Assembly (NCBI GenBank): GCA_029961005.1
Contig: JASBVW010000001.1
Location: forward strand, 1-34,986
Source of the DNA: Bacillota bacterium
GTDB lineage: Bacteria > Bacillota > UBA5301 > JASBVW01
Length of the DNA stretch: 34,986 nucleotides
Direction: 5' to 3'
The notes below the pieces were generated by a model that made no database searches, was not told the DNA's origin, and worked only from the letters and a program-made list of their open reading frames with translations. The translations under genes and the position numbers were made by a program. Shown here one piece after another: positions 32,955 through 34,986 of this stretch (the first letter of the stretch is position 1; the number at the start of each line of letters is the position of its first letter).

Positions 32955-33743
32955 CTACCGCCGCAGGTTATTGGCCAGCTGCAGCATCTCATCGGAGGCC
33001 TGAATGGCCTTGGCATTAACCTCGTAGGCCCGCTGGGCCACGATCATGTTCACCATCTCTTCCACTACCTGAACGTTGGACATCTCCAGGTAGCCCTGGG
33101 CGATGGTTCCGAACCCGTCCAGGCCCGGCGTCCCGTCGATGGGCTCTCCCGAGGCAGGGGTGGCCCGCAAGAGGTTGCGCCCTTCAGAGCTGAGCCCGGC
33201 CGGATTGATGAAGCGCGTGAGCTGGATCTGCCCGATCTCCTGGGGCTCGTTCTGCCCGGGGAGCATGACCGTCACCGTGCCGTCGGTGCCCACGGAGATG
33301 TGCGTCGCCTCGGGCGGGATGATGATCTCCGGTTCCAGCGGGAAACCATCAGAGGTCACGATGCGCCCCTCTGCATCCACCTTAAAGGACCCATCCCGGG
33401 TGTAGGCGACCTCGCCATCCGGCATGAGGATGCGGAAGAAACCGTCCCCCTCGATCACCATGTCCAGGGGGTTGTCCGAGGGGCGCACATCGCCTTCGGT
33501 GAAGATCTTCTGGGTGGCCACCGGGCGGACGCCATGGCCCAGCTGAATGCCGGTGGGAATCATCAGGCCCCGCACGGCCGGAGTTCCCGCCGCCCGATAG
33601 GTCTGGTACAAAAGGTCCTGAAAGTCCACGCGGCTCTTCTTGAACCCCACGGTATTTACGTTGGCCAGGTTGTTGGAGATGACGTCGATCATGAGCTGCT
33701 GCGCCTTCATCCCCGACCCGGCCGTCCACAACGCCGGCATCAT
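32955..33743 (-). CDS. flgG: Flagellar distal rod protein FlgG
   Basis: The 262-residue product matches FlgG along its whole length: MMPALWTAGSGM and NNLANVNTVGFKKSR at the N-terminus, the DFQDLLYQ segment typical of the distal rod, a central GDGFF...AYTRDGSF core, and a C-terminal EMVNMIVAQRAYEVNAKAIQ helix. The length is the family norm. FlgG forms the distal rod that passes through the P and L rings encoded just downstream. The start is the first of two adjacent ATGs. Its only ribosome-site-like sequence is the AGGGGG arm of the terminator hairpin, about 12 bases upstream, so expression may depend on RNA folding. It is separated from flgF by an unusually long structured gap and from flgA by 47 bases. 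Confidence 0.96.
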   Translation of the reverse strand: MMPALWTAGSGMKAQQLMIDVISNNLANVNTVGFKKSRVDFQDLLYQTYRAAGTPAVRGLMIPTGIQLGHGVRPVATQKIFTEGDVRPSDNPLDMVIEGDGFFRILMPDGEVAYTRDGSFKVDAEGRIVTSDGFPLEPEIIIPPEATHISVGTDGTVTVMLPGQNEPQEIGQIQLTRFINPAGLSSEGRNLLRATPASGEPIDGTPGLDGFGTIAQGYLEMSNVQVVEEMVNMIVAQRAYEVNAKAIQASDEMLQLANNLRR

Positions 33744-33746
33744 GGT

Positions 33747-33788
33747 AAAACAAAACCCCCTTTGGCCAAAAGTCGCTGCGGCAGGGGG
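33747..33788 (-). terminator. Intrinsic terminator or attenuator just before flgG
   Basis: On the minus strand CCCCCT (33788-33783) pairs with AGGGGG (33761-33756), with a partial inner GCC/GGC pairing, and is followed at once by TTTTGTTTT (33755-33747). That is a textbook stem plus U-tract. The flgG ATG begins three bases after the U-tract, and the AGGGGG arm is also the only Shine-Dalgarno-like sequence, so folding would both end transcription and hide the ribosome site. It is either a flgF terminator with a regulated flgG, or an attenuator. Confidence 0.6.
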
Positions 33789-33810
33789 CTAGGTCCTGTG
33801 AGGAACGTTC

Positions 33811-33877
33811 AGCCTGCGGCTGGGTTGCCTCCGTCGCTCAGCAACCCCGGGCCTCCGCGGCCGCCAGACCGCCGGTC
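33811..33877 (-). promoter_or_regulatory. Structured leader candidate upstream of flgG
   Basis: The 200-base flgF-flgG gap is far longer than other gaps in this operon and is rich in perfect short stems on the minus strand: GACC/GGTC (33867-33877), GGCC/GGCC (33850-33862), GGGTTGC/GCAACCC (33822-33828 with 33841-33847) and AGCC/GGCT (33811-33821). The last two would sit next to each other. They lead into the terminator hairpin at 33747-33788, the layout of a riboswitch-like or attenuator leader. I compared it from memory with c-di-GMP, SAM, TPP, fluoride, guanidine and ZTP riboswitch cores and saw no match. It could also be a dispersed repeat rather than a regulator. Confidence 0.4.
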
Positions 33878-33943
33878 CAGCCCTCGTGTGCCGTTCCCTT
33901 GCCGTCCTTCCCCTCGCCGTCTTTCTCTCGTTCTCAGCAGGAC

Positions 33944-34729
33944 TTAGCCGACACGCCCCACTTCGTTGACCGCCTTGCCCAGCAGCTGATCCTGGGTCAG
34001 GACCATCTTCTGGTTGGCTTCGTAGGCGCGCGTGGCGGCAATCAAGTCGATCATCTCCTGGATGGAATTGACGTTGGACCGCTCCAGCACGCCCTGGCGC
34101 ACCTCCGCCTCCGCCGGCTGCGGCGCTCCCGCAGCGGCAGTGGCCCGGTACAAGCTGTCGCCCTCCTTCACCAGGCCAGCCGGTTCGGGAAAATCCACGA
34201 CCTGGAGGGTATCGACGTAGGCCCCGTCCACCAGGACCTCGCCCTCTGCCGTGATCTGAATCTTGCTCCCGCTCACCGCCACCGGCCCGTTGAGGCCCAG
34301 GACTCGCGCCCCTTCGGACGTAACCAGATACCCCTCGCTGTCCAAGGCCAGGGAGCCGTTGCGGGTGTAGCGCAGCCCGCCCCGCTCTTCCACGACCAAA
34401 AAGCCCCGCCCCACCAGGGCTACATCCAGAGGGTTATCGGTCACCACCAACTGGCCCTGCGTAAAATCGGTGGCCGTGCCCTGCACAGCCGCTCCCACGC
34501 CCACCCAGCCCACCGGCGGGCGGAGATCGACCGGCGGCCAGGGCACCAAGGGCATCTGTTGAACGGGATCGTCCAGCCGGTGCAGGAGCAACTGAGGAAA
34601 GGCTTCCGTTAAGAGGGAGTCGCGCTTGAAACCGGTGGTATTGACGTTGGCCAAATTATTGGCGATGACGTCGGTGCGCGTCTTCTCCAACAGCATACCG
34701 GAGGCAGCTGTATAAAGACCCCGCAGCAC
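33944..34729 (-). CDS. flgF: Flagellar basal-body rod protein FlgF (FlhO-like)
   Basis: The 261-residue product opens with LRGLYTAASGM and then NNLANVNTTGFK, the N-terminal helix signature of the flagellar rod/hook family. It ends with the matching C-terminal helix (IQEMIDLIAATRAYEANQ), where family proteins pack in the rod. It is a rod subunit that assembles in the periplasm through the flagellar export apparatus, so no signal peptide is expected or seen. An in-frame ATG lies 12 codons upstream at 34765, but GTG at 34729 is preferred because AAGGAGGTGA lies five bases before it and the family starts at this motif. It is the first gene behind the sigma-28-type promoter. FlgF versus FlgG is decided by the better FlgG match of the next gene. 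Confidence 0.9.
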   Translation of the reverse strand: MLRGLYTAASGMLLEKTRTDVIANNLANVNTTGFKRDSLLTEAFPQLLLHRLDDPVQQMPLVPWPPVDLRPPVGWVGVGAAVQGTATDFTQGQLVVTDNPLDVALVGRGFLVVEERGGLRYTRNGSLALDSEGYLVTSEGARVLGLNGPVAVSGSKIQITAEGEVLVDGAYVDTLQVVDFPEPAGLVKEGDSLYRATAAAGAPQPAEAEVRQGVLERSNVNSIQEMIDLIAATRAYEANQKMVLTQDQLLGKAVNEVGRVG

Positions 34730-34752
34730 AGAGTTCACCTCCTTCGCATGAG

Positions 34753-34779
34753 TTATCGGCATCACCCGCCGGTTGCTTA
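34753..34779 (-). promoter_or_regulatory. Sigma-28 (FliA/SigD) type promoter for the flagellar operon
   Basis: Read on the minus strand, 34760-34753 is GCCGATAA, an exact match to the sigma-28 -10 consensus. Exactly 11 bases upstream, 34779-34772 reads TAAGCAAC, sharing TAA with the TAAAGTTT -35 element. The spacing is the canonical one. Transcription would start near 34746, giving a short leader to the flgF GTG at 34729, with the ribosome site AAGGAGGTGA in between. In Bacillus subtilis the homologous flhO-flhP genes are also SigD-controlled, which supports the reading. The match itself is seen directly; activity is inferred. Confidence 0.75.
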
Positions 34780-34809
34780 AGCGACCCCCGGCTGGTTTGC
34801 TCTGGCGAG

Positions 34810-34986
34810 CTATCCGTCCTGGCGGCTGATCGTATAGATGGGGGTCCCGTCCACGAGCCGCGGGACCTCCCGGTCCTCGACGATGACCTCATCGCCTTCC
34901 CGCAGCCCGCTCCGGATCTCCACTTCCTGCCCGCGCCGGAAGCCGGTCTGCACTTCCACCGCCCGGGCCCGCCCCCGCTCGACCAC
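34810..34986 (-). CDS. HlyD/MacA-type efflux adaptor, C-terminal end (partial)
   Basis: The window edge cuts this gene, so only the last 58 codons and a TAG stop are visible. The translation contains the pattern VEVQTG...VEIRSGLREGDEVIV, the typical C-terminal beta-barrel and membrane-proximal signature of periplasmic adaptor subunits of RND or MacB-type exporters. Such adaptors bridge an inner-membrane pump and an outer-membrane channel, which fits a diderm cell. About 80 bases separate it from flgF, and a sigma-28-type promoter lies in that gap, so it probably belongs to a different transcription unit from the flagellar genes. Which pump it serves cannot be told from this fragment. The family call is fairly secure; the exact subfamily is not. 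Confidence 0.7.
   Translation of the reverse strand: MVERGRARAVEVQTGFRRGQEVEIRSGLREGDEVIVEDREVPRLVDGTPIYTISRQDG

Noticed and set aside
33789..33943. Known c-di-GMP riboswitch before flgG
   Set aside because: The conserved class I and class II core sequences I remember are not present, though the location would suit one.
1..34986. CRISPR array, tRNA, rRNA, insertion sequences or phage genes
   Set aside because: No spaced identical repeats, no cloverleaf or rRNA-like stretch, no transposase or integrase motif was seen on either strand.

Overview
The window is one uninterrupted run of about 29 genes, all on the minus strand, so transcription runs from base 34986 towards base 1. It is GC-rich and has many GTG starts with strong purine-rich ribosome binding sites. 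It combines a full set of outer-membrane and lipid A genes with two Bacillota-flavoured secreted proteins: an S55 (SpoIVB-type) peptidase, and a phosphodiester glycosidase with a copper-amine-oxidase-like N-terminal repeat. It uses LpxI rather than LpxH and has a short BamA with three POTRA domains. The best guess is a flagellated diderm member of the Bacillota, such as a Limnochordia-like or high-GC Negativicutes-like lineage. This is an inference from gene content, not a database match.

Layout in transcription order. (1) 34810-34986: tail of an HlyD/MacA-type efflux adaptor. (2) 34753-29664: flagellar rod and ring operon flgF-flgG-flgA-flgH-flgI-flgJ behind a near-consensus sigma-28 promoter; FlgH and FlgI (L and P rings) only make sense with an outer membrane and periplasm. 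(3) 29680-25814: a secreted phosphodiester glycosidase and an S55-family protease. (4) 25698-21263: TamB, split by an apparent one-base deletion. (5) 21172-19797: a sigma-70 family factor followed by a one-pass membrane protein with a Pro/Ala-rich tail. (6) 19718-14505: BamA, an unrecognised secreted protein that may be an outer-membrane protein, and three tandem Skp/OmpH paralogues. (7) 14476-13373: lpxD. (8) 13314-10087: an unusual ABC transporter (795-residue permease plus ATPase) inserted between lpxD and lpxC. (9) 10120-5589: lpxC, fabZ, lpxA, lpxI, lpxB. (10) 5614-169: an LpxB-like protein, an MsbA-type lipid flippase, a nucleotide-sugar pyrophosphorylase, and a second LpxB-related protein.

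Together the genes make lipid A up to the disaccharide stage, flip it across the inner membrane, chaperone and insert outer-membrane proteins (Skp, BamA, TamB), and build the flagellar bushing through that outer membrane. LpxK, the late acyltransferases, Kdo genes and Lpt components are not in the window. Three starts (flgG, bamA, lpxI) are each preceded immediately by an intrinsic-terminator-like hairpin with a U-tract, and two of these have further structure upstream, suggesting attenuation or internal unit boundaries. No tRNA, rRNA, CRISPR array, transposase or plus-strand gene was found; long plus-strand open frames look like GC-driven shadows of the minus-strand genes.
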